A stretch of 64,000 nt of DNA from S5-327 sp965200975 (GCA_965200975.1 OZ241740.1:2317320-2381319); one strand, 5' to 3'; positions 23,186 through 35,500 are shown, counted from the stretch's first letter. The notes: a model not told the origin generated them from the sequence alone. Program-made: numbers and translations.

Positions 23186-25768
23186 TTGCTCCCCATCAGC
23201 CTGACGCTCCGCAACTTTCTCTCCTACCGCGACGCCGCGCCGACGCTCCATCTCGAGGACGTTCATGTGGCGTGCCTCTGTGGCCGCAACGGCGACGGCA
23301 AGTCCGCGCTGCTCGACGCCGTCACCTGGGCGCTTTGGGGAAAGGCGCGCGGCACGCGTGAGCAGCTGTTGCACGAGGGGCAGGACGATATGTTCGTCGA
23401 ACTGGTGTTCGACGTCGCCGGCGAGCGCTACCGCGTCACGCGCCGGTTCTCGACCGCCCGGCGCAACGCTCAAAGCTCGCTCGAACTCGCTGTCCGCTCC
23501 GGGCCGGACAGCTTCAGCGCCATTACCGGCAACCGCATCGCTGAGACGCAGGCGCATATCGAGCGCCTTATCAGCATGGACTACGACACGTTCGTCAACA
23601 GCGCGTTCCTGGTGCAAGGCCGCGCCGACCGCTTCTCGACGGCTACGCCCGCGGCCCGCAAAGAGGTGCTCGCGAAGGTGCTCGGGCTTGGCCTCTATGA
23701 CCGGCTGGAGGAGCGCGCCAAACAGTACAGCCGCGATATGCAGGGCAAGCTCTCGGCCGCAAGCGCCTTACTCCAGCGCCTTCGCGGCGAGGCTGCGCGA
23801 GCGCCCGCGGCCCGCGCCGAGGTCGCCGACGCCGAACGCAGCCTCGCCGCCGCCAATGCGGTGGCCGGAGGGCTTGCGGAGCGCCTGGAACGGTTGCGGG
23901 AGAAAATCGCGCATCTCGAACGCCGCAAAGCGGAAGGCGCGGCACTCGAAGAGCGGCGGGAGCGGGCCATCAAACAGCGCACGCAGGCTGAATCCGAAGC
24001 GTCCGACCTCGACCGCCGCGTTGCAGAGGGACGACGCATCGTTGAGCGGGCCGGCGAGATCGAGGCCGGGTTCACCGCGTTGCTGCAGGCCCGGGAGCGT
24101 CAGCGCGAGTTCGCCGTCGCTGCGCAGCAGGTGATCGCGCTGCGGGAGAAACTCGCGCCCTGCGACCAGGCTATCGCCGCGGCCCGCGCAGGGCTGCAGC
24201 GCGACGCCAAAGCGCAGCGCGAGCGCATCGACTCGGAGCTTAAGCCGCGGGCCGAGTCCCTTCCCTCGATAGTCGCACGCCTCGACCAGGTCGAGCAGAG
24301 CCGCACAGCCCTGGAGGAACGGGCCGGGGAAGCGTCCCGCATGGACACTGAACGCCAGGAACTGGCGTCCGAGGCGCGCCTCCTGCAGGAAGACAATCTG
24401 CGAATCGAGGCAGAAGGGAAAGAGAAGCGCGAAAAGGATGCGATGCTCGCCCACAGCCACCCGGACGGCGCCAGGTGTCCGCTCTGCAATAGCGATCTCG
24501 GCCCCTCCGGCGTCGCAAGCATTCGCGCAAGCTATGCGCAGGATATAGCGCAACTGCGCGCGCGGTACGCTTCGCAGCGGGCGCGCGCCGCCGGACTGGA
24601 GCAGCAAGCCGAGGGCGTCGCCCAGGCTGCCGCGAAGGAGTGGTCGGCGGTGGAGCAGGAACGCTCGCGGCTCGATGAGGAGCGCGCCCGGCTGGAGATG
24701 CAGCAGGATGAGGCGGAACGCGCGGCTCGCGAGATTGAGAGCGCAACTGCGCAGTTGGGAGAGTTCGAGACGCGCATCGCCAACGGCGACTACGCGCAGG
24801 GAGAGCAGGCCGAGGCGCGGAACCTTCGCTCCCACATCGACGCCCTCGCCTACGATGCGGGCCGCGCCGGGGAGACGGAGCAGGAGATCCTTAGCCTGTC
24901 GCACTGGGATGCGGAGCGTCAGGAGCTAGTGACTGCGCAGTCGCGGCTCGGCGACGATCAGGCTGCGCTCGATCGCGCTCGCAACCGCTCCGCCGAGGCT
25001 GCCCAGGAGACGGAGCGGGCCGAGCAGGCCCTCATAGCGATCACGCAGGAAATTCGCGAACTGCCGGCATATCTCGCGCAGCACGATGAAAGGGCGCAGG
25101 AGTTGGAAGCAGCAACGCGCGACCGCGACGCGCTGCAAAGGCAGTGGGGCCGGCTGCAGCAGGAGTTGGAGAATGCCGAGCGCGCCGCCATAGAGGCGGC
25201 AGCAGTTGAGCGCGAAGAGAAAGCGGCTGCCGATGAAGCTTCGGCCTACGGAGAGCTTGCGCTCGCTTTCGGCAAGGGCGGGGTGCAGGCGCTGCTCATC
25301 GAGGCGGCGATCCCCCGGCTGGAGGACGAGGCGAATAACCTCCTCGGGCGTATGACCGACGGAAGAATGTCGCTGAAGCTCCAAACCCAGCGCGTTCGCA
25401 AGACGAGCCCCATGGCAAGCGGGGCTATCGAAACGCTGGATGTGCTCATTGCGGACGAGCTTGGGACGCGCCCCTATGAGCTGTTCAGCGGCGGCGAGCG
25501 CTTTCGGGTCGATTTCGCATTGCGCATCGCGCTAAGCAGACTGCTCGCATGGCGGGCGGGAGCTCCCCTCCCTACGCTGTTCATCGACGAGGGGTTCGGC
25601 ACTCAGGACGTTGAAGGACGCGACCGCATCCTCGACGTGATCAAGGGGATCGAGGATCAGTTCGAGCGCATCCTCGTAATTACGCATATGGACGACATCA
25701 AAGAGGCTTTCCCCGTGCGCATCGAGGTTTCCCGCGGCCCTTCAGGCTCCACGTTCGCCATTACGTAA
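23186..25768 (+). CDS. sbcC: SbcC/Rad50-like ATPase (SMC-type nuclease subunit)
   Basis: 860 residues, TTG start at 23186 after gaggcgag. Walker A is GRNGDGKSALLDAV (about residues 33-46). Long coiled coils flank a zinc hook C431-P-L-C434. The C-terminal half has the signature LFSGGERFRVDFALRIALSR and Walker B PTLFIDEGFGTQD. SbcC pairs with the SbcD nuclease to cut hairpins and DNA ends. The length is normal for the shorter bacterial and archaeal type. No sbcD is adjacent in this window, which is unusual because the pair is commonly an operon. Confidence 0.93.
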   Translation: MLPISLTLRNFLSYRDAAPTLHLEDVHVACLCGRNGDGKSALLDAVTWALWGKARGTREQLLHEGQDDMFVELVFDVAGERYRVTRRFSTARRNAQSSLELAVRSGPDSFSAITGNRIAETQAHIERLISMDYDTFVNSAFLVQGRADRFSTATPAARKEVLAKVLGLGLYDRLEERAKQYSRDMQGKLSAASALLQRLRGEAARAPAARAEVADAERSLAAANAVAGGLAERLERLREKIAHLERRKAEGAALEERRERAIKQRTQAESEASDLDRRVAEGRRIVERAGEIEAGFTALLQARERQREFAVAAQQVIALREKLAPCDQAIAAARAGLQRDAKAQRERIDSELKPRAESLPSIVARLDQVEQSRTALEERAGEASRMDTERQELASEARLLQEDNLRIEAEGKEKREKDAMLAHSHPDGARCPLCNSDLGPSGVASIRASYAQDIAQLRARYASQRARAAGLEQQAEGVAQAAAKEWSAVEQERSRLDEERARLEMQQDEAERAAREIESATAQLGEFETRIANGDYAQGEQAEARNLRSHIDALAYDAGRAGETEQEILSLSHWDAERQELVTAQSRLGDDQAALDRARNRSAEAAQETERAEQALIAITQEIRELPAYLAQHDERAQELEAATRDRDALQRQWGRLQQELENAERAAIEAAAVEREEKAAADEASAYGELALAFGKGGVQALLIEAAIPRLEDEANNLLGRMTDGRMSLKLQTQRVRKTSPMASGAIETLDVLIADELGTRPYELFSGGERFRVDFALRIALSRLLAWRAGAPLPTLFIDEGFGTQDVEGRDRILDVIKGIEDQFERILVITHMDDIKEAFPVRIEVSRGPSGSTFAIT

Positions 25769-25800
25769 GGCTCTGCGGAACTCGTCGAGAACGGGTCGCG

Positions 25801-28800
25801 TCAACTCCGGGAACGGCGGCTGCGACGCGCAGCCAGGAAACGCGCGATTACGATTCCGACGACCACAGCCGCCACGGCGCCCTGCCGCGCCGTGGAACTG
25901 CTGATGCCCCACAGGGAGCCTGTCTCATCGTCAGGCGCCGGGACGTTTGAGGTTGGAGGGGCGTCGGGCGTTGGGGCAGCGGCAGCCGCCTCCGACGAGT
26001 CGCGAACAGGCCCTACCGCCTGGCTGCTGAGCCGGACTCCATCACCGGCGGCATCGTCATAGGTTACGGATGCCCGCAAGAGCATGCGAACGTCGTCTCC
26101 GGCAGGCGTGTAGCGACTCGCCGTTGCGCCCGGAATAGCGACCCAAGCGCCGCCGCCGGGCGAACGCTCCCATCGCCACCGCACATTCACGACGCCGCCA
26201 TCCGGGTCCGTCAGCGTCGCGGTTATCACACTCCCTGTCTCGGCGGGACTGCTTGGCGTCAAGGCGATGCTGCCCGACTCAGGGACGTTGGAGGCGGTGA
26301 TAATCGCCGTGATGGTGGCGGAGCTCGCGCCGTCGTCGGCTGTGATCTCGATAGCGTAGGGATTGTCGGGCGATTCGTGGTCGAGGTCGGCGCCGCTCTT
26401 CACCACGATCTGCCCGGTGTCGGCGTTGACACTGAAGAGCCGGCTGGCGGCGGCTCTGTAAGTAACCCGGCGTCCCTCGGCGGCGTGAGCGATGACCGGC
26501 GCTCCAACCAGCAAACCGCCGGGGCTGTTCTCAGGAATCTCGCGGGATGCGAAAGCTCCCTCGGCAAACTCCGGCGGAGGCGGCGGCAGTATCTCGATAG
26601 CGAACTGGCTGAACTTGAAGATGTTGACTATGCGAACACTCCCGTCTCCGGCGGCGTTCGACGCAAGCGTGAAGCATTCGTCCCGGTTGGCGGGGCCGGG
26701 ACATTCGGGGATGGGCGCCCAGGGGAAGGAAGGCCCGGCGCGTCTCAACACCCTCAGCAGTCCGGCGCGACGGGCAGAGGCTACGCGCTCGGTTTGGCGG
26801 GAATCGAGCTGCAGCGTTAGCGCGGCAGGCCGATCGAGGACGCCGTCGAGCAAGTTAGCGTCGAGATCGAGCAAGTCCACTGCGACGCACACCAGCAGTT
26901 CGCCGCCGGACGCGCTGGCCTCGCAGAGCCCTGCGTCCGAACTGATCCGCGCCTGAAATGGCCTTGACCGCGCATAGGCGGGGAACGTCACGGTATGGCC
27001 TCCCGCATCCGCGGTGAGCGACGCCGCCGCAGACGGAAGCACGAGGACGGCGTTCCCGGCGCCCTTGACGGTCGGCGGTCGACGAACGGCCAAGAGCGCG
27101 AACTCCTGCCGCGCCGATATGCCCTCGGAGTCTGTTGCGGTCACTACAACCGTGGACTCGCCGCCGGCGCCTGGCGCAAGGGAGAGCGCGCCGCCGGCGA
27201 TGCTCGGCGCTACGCCTGGGACGGTCGCCGCTTCGTAGGCGAGCGCAGCATCGTCGGGGTCGAAGAAGTACGGGGACAAGTCGAGCCTCAGCGCTGCGCC
27301 TCCGACCTCCGCGATCTGGTCGGGAATCAGGCCGACGGCGACCGGAGCGTCGTTGACCGGGCTCACCGTGATCCGGACGGCGCCCGCGGCATAGGCGGCG
27401 CCATCGGTGACAAAGTAGATGAACGAGTCATCGCCGTGATAGTTGGCGTTGGGGGTATAGGCGACTGCGCCGTCTGCGCGCGCGGAGGCTTTTCCGTTCC
27501 GGGGTTGCGCAACCGACGCGACCCTAAGCGCGGCGCCCGCGTCCATATCGAGATCGTTCTCCAGCACAGGCACGATTACCGCAGTGTCTTCAACGGTCGC
27601 CGCCGTATCAGCCCGCGCAACAGGAGGGTCGTTGATGTCGCCAATGTGAATATCCACTGTGATGGCGGCGCTGCCGTCCTTGCCGTCGGAGGCTTCAACG
27701 ATAACCGCGTAGGCAGCCTTCGCCTCGTAGTCGAGCGCGTCTCGCGTCAGGAGTTGGCCGATCGCCTGATCGACCGCGAAGGCGGCTGCGTCGGCGCCGG
27801 AGAGGGCATAGGAGAGCGGGTCGCCGTCAGGGTCGGCGGCTGCGACGGGCTCCCCGGCCGGCGCGCGCTCGTTGACCGCGCGGATGGCGCTGTCGCCGTC
27901 GAGGAACGCCGGCGGGCTATTCAGGGGCGCCGCCGTTGCGCCTGTTCCGATAGCCGACCATTCGCCGACGCCTTCTTCGTTTGCGGCGCGCACGCGGACT
28001 TCGTAAACGGCGCTCGGGAGCAGTCCCGTGACGATTACGCTGAGGCTGTCGCTGTCGTGAATCTCGCCGGCGAAGTCGGCGCTTCCGGTCAGCCGGTGCT
28101 GTGCCTCGTAGTACAGAATCGGAGGCCCAGTGTTGACCGGGGCCGACCATGCGATGTTCAGAGCGGCGTGTCCCCCTTCCGGCGCGGGAACCAGAGGGGT
28201 CGCCTCGGGCGCGGGCGGCGGCCCCGGCGGCTCGTCCAGGTCGTTGACGGCGATCCTGACTGCTATCGAGGCGCGGGCGCCCGCCGCGTCCTCGGCGCGG
28301 ACGACAATCTCGTAGACAGGAGTAGTCTCGTGATCGAGCGGCGCCTTGGTCGTGAGCTGGCCGTCGTCCGCGCCGATGCCGAAGTACTCTGCATCCGACG
28401 AGCGAAGCGCGTAGCTGATCGTATTCCCTGCGTCGCTCGCATGGGCGATGATCGGACGGCCAATCGCGGCGCCCGGAGGCGTGTTCTCGTCGACTGCGCG
28501 CTCGGCTGCGGCGCCCTCGGTGAATTCGGGGACTGCAGCCGCCGACCCCGGCAGTCCCGCTTGCCCCGACGATCCCGATGAACCCGACGATCCTGACGAA
28601 TCACCGGGAATAGTGGGGTAGAACGCGGAGTCCGACCACTCTCCGGCCCCTTCGTCGTTGATCGCCCGCACCTGCGCCTCGTAAGTCTCCGCGGCGTCGA
28701 GACCCTCGATGACGGCCTGCTGACTGAGGCCCTCGTGAGGAACAGCGATGAAGGCGTAGCCCAGCCTGCGGTACTGCACGCCGTAGCCGGTGACGGGAGG

Positions 28801-29583
28801 GCCGCCGGCGTTCGGCGGCCTCCGCCAGGCAAGGCGCAGCGTCAAAGCGCCGTTCCGCCCCGACGATCCCGATATGGAGGGGAGTCCCGGCGTCGCCGGA
28901 GGCTCATCGATGTCCTCGACGTTGACTGTAACCGCGATCGAGGCTACGCCGCCCGCCGTGTCGCTCGCAGTAACCGTAACGGCATGACTGCTGCGGGCCT
29001 CGTAGTTGAGCGCCGCCTGAGCGCTCAGCTGCCCGGTGGATGCGTCGATAGCGAACAGCTCCCCGTCTGCGCCGGAGAGCGCGTATGCGATGGGCTCCTG
29101 GGCGTTGTCGGGGTCGTCGGCTATCAGCGGAGCGCCGAAGGCTTCGTCGGGAAATGCGTCTTCACGCACAGCGCGGATGGCGGCGGCGCCTTCTCGGAAG
29201 GCGGGCGGATGGTTCGGGGCCACGCCCGTGCGGCCTACGCCGAAGTCCGACCAGGAGCTTGGTCCGTCGTCATTGACTGCGCGCACCCGCACCTCGTAGT
29301 CCGTCTCCGGCTCCAGTCCCGCGATAACGGTCTGGGTGGCGTCGCTATCGAACACGAATGGGAGGATCTCCCTAGAGCCAAGCTCGCGGTATTCGATGTC
29401 GTAATCGGCGACAGGCGAGCCGTTCGGGGAAGGCGCAGTCCAGGTGACGAGAATTGCCGAATGGCCGTCCGTGTCCGCCGCGACAACGGTCGGCGCGGCG
29501 GGGGTGTGCGGCAGTTCGATCAGGTCATTGACGGCGATCTCGACGCTCACGCTGCCGGCCAGCTCCTCGTCGCTTGCGCTCAC
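25801..29583 (-). CDS. Giant cadherin/FN3 surface protein, C-terminal segment
   Basis: 1260 codons of the 3' part; the true frame enters at about 29612 after a 1-base deletion. It holds further FN3 and cadherin units (diverged from the upstream array), a Gly/Ser linker, then a tandem-95/cadherin-5-like domain (DTAVIVPVLENDLDMD, GAVAYTPNANYHGDDSF), another Ig-like unit, and a cysteine-bearing domain (DAGLCEAS to LLVCVAVDLL, ECPGPANRDECF). The C-terminus has a Pro/Ala spacer, one membrane helix (AVAAVVVGIVIARFLAAR) and the basic end RRSRRSRS, which would leave the repeats outside the cell. It is not an LPXTG protein. Confidence 0.85.
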   Translation of the reverse strand: MSASDEELAGSVSVEIAVNDLIELPHTPAAPTVVAADTDGHSAILVTWTAPSPNGSPVADYDIEYRELGSREILPFVFDSDATQTVIAGLEPETDYEVRVRAVNDDGPSSWSDFGVGRTGVAPNHPPAFREGAAAIRAVREDAFPDEAFGAPLIADDPDNAQEPIAYALSGADGELFAIDASTGQLSAQAALNYEARSSHAVTVTASDTAGGVASIAVTVNVEDIDEPPATPGLPSISGSSGRNGALTLRLAWRRPPNAGGPPVTGYGVQYRRLGYAFIAVPHEGLSQQAVIEGLDAAETYEAQVRAINDEGAGEWSDSAFYPTIPGDSSGSSGSSGSSGQAGLPGSAAAVPEFTEGAAAERAVDENTPPGAAIGRPIIAHASDAGNTISYALRSSDAEYFGIGADDGQLTTKAPLDHETTPVYEIVVRAEDAAGARASIAVRIAVNDLDEPPGPPPAPEATPLVPAPEGGHAALNIAWSAPVNTGPPILYYEAQHRLTGSADFAGEIHDSDSLSVIVTGLLPSAVYEVRVRAANEEGVGEWSAIGTGATAAPLNSPPAFLDGDSAIRAVNERAPAGEPVAAADPDGDPLSYALSGADAAAFAVDQAIGQLLTRDALDYEAKAAYAVIVEASDGKDGSAAITVDIHIGDINDPPVARADTAATVEDTAVIVPVLENDLDMDAGAALRVASVAQPRNGKASARADGAVAYTPNANYHGDDSFIYFVTDGAAYAAGAVRITVSPVNDAPVAVGLIPDQIAEVGGAALRLDLSPYFFDPDDAALAYEAATVPGVAPSIAGGALSLAPGAGGESTVVVTATDSEGISARQEFALLAVRRPPTVKGAGNAVLVLPSAAASLTADAGGHTVTFPAYARSRPFQARISSDAGLCEASASGGELLVCVAVDLLDLDANLLDGVLDRPAALTLQLDSRQTERVASARRAGLLRVLRRAGPSFPWAPIPECPGPANRDECFTLASNAAGDGSVRIVNIFKFSQFAIEILPPPPPEFAEGAFASREIPENSPGGLLVGAPVIAHAAEGRRVTYRAAASRLFSVNADTGQIVVKSGADLDHESPDNPYAIEITADDGASSATITAIITASNVPESGSIALTPSSPAETGSVITATLTDPDGGVVNVRWRWERSPGGGAWVAIPGATASRYTPAGDDVRMLLRASVTYDDAAGDGVRLSSQAVGPVRDSSEAAAAAPTPDAPPTSNVPAPDDETGSLWGISSSTARQGAVAAVVVGIVIARFLAARRSRRSRS

Positions 29584-32500
29584 GGTTACGGTGAACGGTT
29601 CTGCGGGCCCTCATAATCGAAGAGAGCGGCAGTCGAGATCTGCCCAGTCTCGCTGTCGATTCTGAACCATGACGCGTCGACGCCGGAGAGAGAGTAGGCG
29701 AGACTGTCGCCGTCCGGGTCGGTTGCCGTAACCGGGTCGCCGACTGCGGCGCCTGCGGGTTCGTTCTCATCGACGTCCAGCGTCGGCGACCCATCCTCGA
29801 ATACAGGCGCCTCGTTCACATCCGTTACTTCAATGCTAGCGGTCACGAACCCATCGTCGACGTGCGCCGTAACTGCGTAGCTGTCTCTCTCTTCGTAATC
29901 GAATACAGATTGCGTCTGCAGCTGGCCGGAGCTTTCGTCGATGGCGAACAGCGCAGCGTCCGCGCCTGAGAGGGAGTAGGTGAGCGTGTCGCCGGGATCT
30001 GGGTCTGTGGCGCTTACCGGGGCGCCGACGGCGGTCTCGACGGGCGAGTTCTCCGGGACGCTGCGCGTCGTGGAGGGGCCCTCAGGGAACACGGGCGGAG
30101 TGTTAGGGGCGGCAGTACGGCCCTCCCCCGAGTCGGACCACGGGCCGGCGCCTTCATCGTTGGAGGCGCGGATTTGCACCTCATACATCGTGCCTTCAGT
30201 GAGGCCGGTGAGCGTGGCTGTCGTATGGGTTCCCGAGTGATCAGCGCCGATGAAGTCTCCGGCGCCGTCCTTTTCGCGGTACTGGATGTCGTAATCGGCG
30301 ATGGCGGGCCCCGTGGTGGAAGGCGGCGTCCACGAGATGGTCAGCGACGTAGTGTCGCCATTCGATGGCGCTCGCACCGTAGGCGCCGCCGGCTTCTCAG
30401 GCGGTTCGTCGACATCCGTCACCATGATGGACACGGCGATAGTGGCGGACAGCGCGCCGTCGCTCGCCGTCACAGTTACGGAGTAGCTCGACCGCGTCTC
30501 GTAATCGAGGGGGGCCTTGACCGTGAGCTGACCAGACTCGGTTTCGATCTCGAACGAGGCCGCGTCGGCGCCGGAGAGGGAGTAGGCGAGCGGATCGCCA
30601 TCAGGGTCGGTAGCCGTCACCGCGTCGCCGAACGGTGCGCCAGCCGTCGTGTTCTCGTCGACGTCGAGGGAGAGCGCGTCTTCAGGGAACACCGGCGCGC
30701 GATTGGGAGCACTGGTGCTCCCCTCGCCGGACGCAGACCACGCGCCTGTCCCCTCATCGTTGGTCGCGCGCACCTGCGCCTCGTAAGTCGTGCTTAGGGA
30801 GAGGTCGAAGAGAGTGACCGACGTAGCGGCTCCCGTGTGTTCGGCGCTGGTGAACTCGCTGCCGGCGTCCTTAACCCGGTATTGCACGTCATAATCGGTG
30901 ATGGCAGGCCCTGCATTGTCCGGGGCTGCCCAGGAGACAACCAGCGACGTATCGCCGTTCTCCAGCGCCGCCTCGACGGTTGGCGCGCTCGGCTTCCCGG
31001 GCGGCTCATCAACATCGTTCACGGCAATATCCACCAACACGGTGTCCGTGAGGGCGCCGTCGCTTGCCGTGACCGTGACCGCGTACGTGTTCTGAGAGGC
31101 TTCGTAGTCGAGGGCGGCCTTGGTCTTGAGCTGGCCGGTTGCGGAGTCGATCTCGAACGACGCGGCGTCCGCGCCGGTCAGCGAGTAGGCGAGCGTATCG
31201 CCGTCGGGGTCGGTCGCCGTCACCGCATCGCCGAACGCTGTGCCTGCTGCGCTGTTCTCGTTGACGTCGAGAGAGGGCGCACCATCGGGGAACGTCGGCG
31301 CCTCGTTCACATCGGCAACATTGATGGTCACGACAGCGTCAGCCGACAACGCGCCGTCGCTTGCCGTCACAGTTACGGAGTAGCTCGACTGCGCCTCGTA
31401 ATCGAGGGGAGCCTTGGTCTTCAGCTGGCCGGTTGCGGAGTCGATCTCGAACGACTCGGCGTCGGTTCCAGTCAGCGAGTAGGCGAGCGTGTCGCCATCA
31501 GGGTCGGTCGCCGTTACGGCGTCGCCGAACGCTGTGCCTGCCGCCGTGTTCTCGTCCACGTCCAAAGTCGGCGCTTCGTCAGGAAACACAGGCGCGCGAT
31601 TGGAGGAGCCAGTGCTTCCCTCGCCGGAGTCCGACCACTCGCCCGTGCCTTCATCGTTGGTCGCACGAACTTGCACCTCGTATGTCGTGCTCGCGGCAAG
31701 ATCGGACAGCGTCATCGACGTGGAAGCGCCCGTGTAGTCGACGTCGGTGAACTCTCCGGTATCGCCCTTAACCCGGTACTGCACGTCATAGTCGGTGACG
31801 GCGGGGCCAGTGTTGGTAGGCGCCGCCCACGACACAACCAACGATGTGTCGCCGTCCTCCGAGGCTGTAACGGTTGGCGCCGAGGGCTTGCCGGGAGGCT
31901 CGTCGACATCGTTCACGGCGATATCCACCGACACGGTGTCGCTCAGTGACCCATCGCTTGCTGTGACCGTGACCACGTAGGTGTTCTGAGAGGCCTCGTA
32001 GTCGAGCGCGGCCTTGGTCTTCAGCTGGCCGGTTGCGGAGTCGATCTCGAACGATGCGGCGTCGGTTCCGGAGAGCGAGTACGCTAGCGTGTCGCCATCG
32101 GGATCAGTAGCCGTCACCGCGTCGCCGAACGCTGTGCCTGCCACTGTGTTCTCGTTCACGTCCAAAGACGGCGCTCCGTCAGGGAATGCAGGCGCGCGAT
32201 TGGGGCCCCCGGTGCTCCCCTCCCCTGAATCCGACCACTCGCCCGTGCCTTCATCGTTGGTCGCACGGACTTGCACCTCGTAAGTCGTGTTCGCGACGAG
32301 GCCCGTGAGTGTCGCCGACGTGGATGTCCCCGTGTGGTCGGCGTCGGTGAACTCGCTACCGGCGCCCTTCTTCCGGTATCGCACGTCATAGTCGGTGATG
32401 GCGGGGCCGGTGTTGGAAGGCGCCGCCCACGAGACGGCCAACGTCGTGTCGCCGTCGTCAGAGGCTGTAACGGTTGGCGCCGAGGGCTTTCCAGGAGGCT

Positions 32501-35500
32501 CGTCGACATCGTTCACAGTAATATCCACCGACACGGTGTCGCTCAGCGAACCGTCGCTCGCTGTGACCGTGACCGCATAGCTGTTCTTCTCGCCCTCGTA
32601 GTCGAGGGCAGCCTTGGTCTTCAGCTGGCCGGTTGCGGAGTCGATCTCGAACGACTCTGCGTCCGCGCCAGTCAGCGAATAGGCCAGCGTATCCCCATCA
32701 GGGTCGGTAGCCGCTACCGCGTCGCCGAACGCAGTCCCTGCCGCCGTGTTCTCATCGACGTCCAAAGACGGCGTCCCGTCAGGAAATGCTGGCGCGCGAT
32801 TTGGGCCCCTGGTGCTACCTTCCCCTGAATCCGACCACACGCCTGTGCCCTCATCGTTAGTCGCCCGGACTTGCACCTCGTAGGTCGTGCTTGCAGTAAG
32901 GCCCGTGAGAGTTGCGGACGTGGAAGCGCCTGTATGGTCGGCGTCGGCGAAGGCTCCGGTATCGCCCTTCTTCCGGTACTGCACGTCGTAATCGGTAATG
33001 GCAGGCCCGGTGTTGGTAGGCGCAGTCCACGAGACGGCCAACGATGTGCTGCCGCCCTCCGACGCCGCCGCGACAGTCGGCGCCGAGGGCTTGCCGGGAG
33101 GCTCATCAACGTCGTTGACGGCGATATCCACCAACACGGTGTCCGTGAGGGTTCCGTCGCTCGCCGTGACCGTGACCGCATAGGTGTTCTGGGATGCTTC
33201 ATAATCAAGCGCAGCCTTGGTCTTGAGTTGGCCAGTTGCGGGGTCGATCTCGAACGACTCCGCGTCCGCGCCGGTGAGCGAGTAGGCGAGCGTGTCCCCG
33301 TCGGGGTCAGTCGCTGTTACCGCATCGCCGAACGCAGTCCCTGCTGCCGTGTTCTCGTCCACATCCAAAGACGTCGCTCCGTCAGGAAATGCCGGCGCTC
33401 GATTGGGGGCTCTGGTGCTGCCCTCCCCTGAGTCCGACCACTCGCCCGTGCCCTCGTCGTTGGTCGCCCGGACTTGCACCTCGTAAGTCGTGCTCACGGC
33501 GAGGCCTGTGATCGTGGCCGATGTGGATGTCCCTGTATGGTCGACGTCGGTGAAGCCACTACCGGCGCCCTTAACCCGATATCGCACGTCGTAGTCGGTG
33601 ATAGCAGGGCCAGTATTGGTAGGCGCAGTCCACGAGACGGCGAGCGATGTGTCGCTGTCCTCCGACGCAGCGCCAACGGTTGGCGTGCTCGGCTTTCCGG
33701 GAGGCTCGTCGACATCGTTCACTGCAATATCCACCGACACGGTGTCGCTCAGCGAACCGTCGCTCGCCGTGACCGTAACCGTGTAGGTGTTCTGGATTGC
33801 TTCATAGTCGAGGGCGGCCTTGGTCTTGAGCTGACCGGTTGCAGAGTCGATCTCGAACGACGCGGCATCGGCGTCGGTCAGCGAGTAGGCCAGTGTGTCT
33901 CCGTCGGGGTCAGTAGCCGTCACCGCGTCGCCGAACGCGGTTCCTGCTGCAGTGTTCTCGTTAACGTCAAGGGTTGTGGAGACGTCATCGGGAAACGCCG
34001 GCGCGCGATTGGGAGAGCTGGTGCTCCCCTCACCGGAGTCCGACCACGCCCCCGTGCCCTCGTCGTTTGTCGCTCGGACTTGCACCTCGTAAGTCGTGCT
34101 CGCGGCAAGGCCCGTGAGAGTCGCGGACGTGGAAACGCCTGTATGGTCGGCGCTGGTGAAGGCCCCGAATCCCCCTTCTTCCGGTATCGCACGTCATAGT
34201 CTGTGATGGCGGGGCCGGTGTTGGTAGGGACAGTCCACGACACTGCGAGCGACCTATCGCCGTCTTCCGACGCCGCCTCGACGGTTGGCGCGCTCGGCTT
34301 TCCGGGCGGTTCATCGACGTCGTTGACGGCAATGTCCACCGACACGGTGTCCGTGAGGGAGCCGTCGCTTGCCCTAACCGTAACTTCGTAGGTGTTCTTC
34401 TCGCCCTCGTAGTCGAGGGCGGCCTGGGTTTTGAGCTGGCCGGTTGCAGCGTCAATCTCGAACGACGCGGCGTCAGCACCAGTGAGCGAGTAGGCGAGCG
34501 TGTCCCCATCTGGGTCGGTGGCTGTTACCGCGTCGCCGAACGCTGGTCCCTGCCGCCGTGTTCTCGTCCACGTCAAGGGTTGTGGAGACGTCATCGGGGA
34601 ACGCCGGCGCTCGGTTGGGAGAACTGGTGCTGCCCTCGCCGGAGTCCGACCACGCGCCCGTGCCCTCGTCATTTGTCGCACGGACTTGCACCTCGTATGT
34701 CGTGCTCGCGGTGAGGCCTGTGAGCGTCGCCGATGTGGAAGCGCCCGTGTGATCGGCGTCAGTGAACCCGCTGCCGGCTCCCTTAACCCGGTACTGCACG
34801 TCATAGTCGGTGATGGCGGGCCCGGTGTTGGTAGGCGCTGTCCACGACACTGCGAGCGATGTGTCGCCGTCCTCCGACGCCGCGCCGACGGTTGGCGTGC
34901 TCGGCTTTCCGGGAGGTTCGTCGACGTCGTTGACGGCAATGTCCACCGACACCGTATCGCTCAGCGAAACGTCGCTTGCCGTGACCGTGACCGTGTAGGT
35001 GTTTTGGATTGCTTCATAGTCGAGGGCAGCTTTGGTCTTGAGCTGGCCAGTTGCGGAGTCGATCTCGAACGACGCGGCATCGGCGCCGGTCAGCGAGTAG
35101 GCCAGTGTGTCTCCGTCGGGGTCAGTAGCCGTTACTGCATTCCCGAATGCCGTTCCTGCCGCCGTGTTCTCGTCCACGTCAAGGGTTGTGGAGACGTCAT
35201 CGGGGAACGCCGGCGCTCGGTTGGGAGAACTGGTGCTGCCCTCGCCGGAGTCCGACCACTCGCCCGTGCCCTCATCGTTTGTCGCTCGGACTTGCACCTC
35301 GTATGTCGTGCTCGCGGTGAGGCCCGTGAGCGTGGCCGACGTCGCGGTTCCCGTATGGTCGGCGTCAGTGAAGGCTCCGGTATCGCCTTTCTTCCGGTAT
35401 TGCACGTCATAGTCGGTGATGGCGGGGCCGGTGTTGGAAGGCGCCGCCCACGAGACGGCCAACGATGTGTCGCCGTCCTCCGACGCCGCCCCAACAGTTG

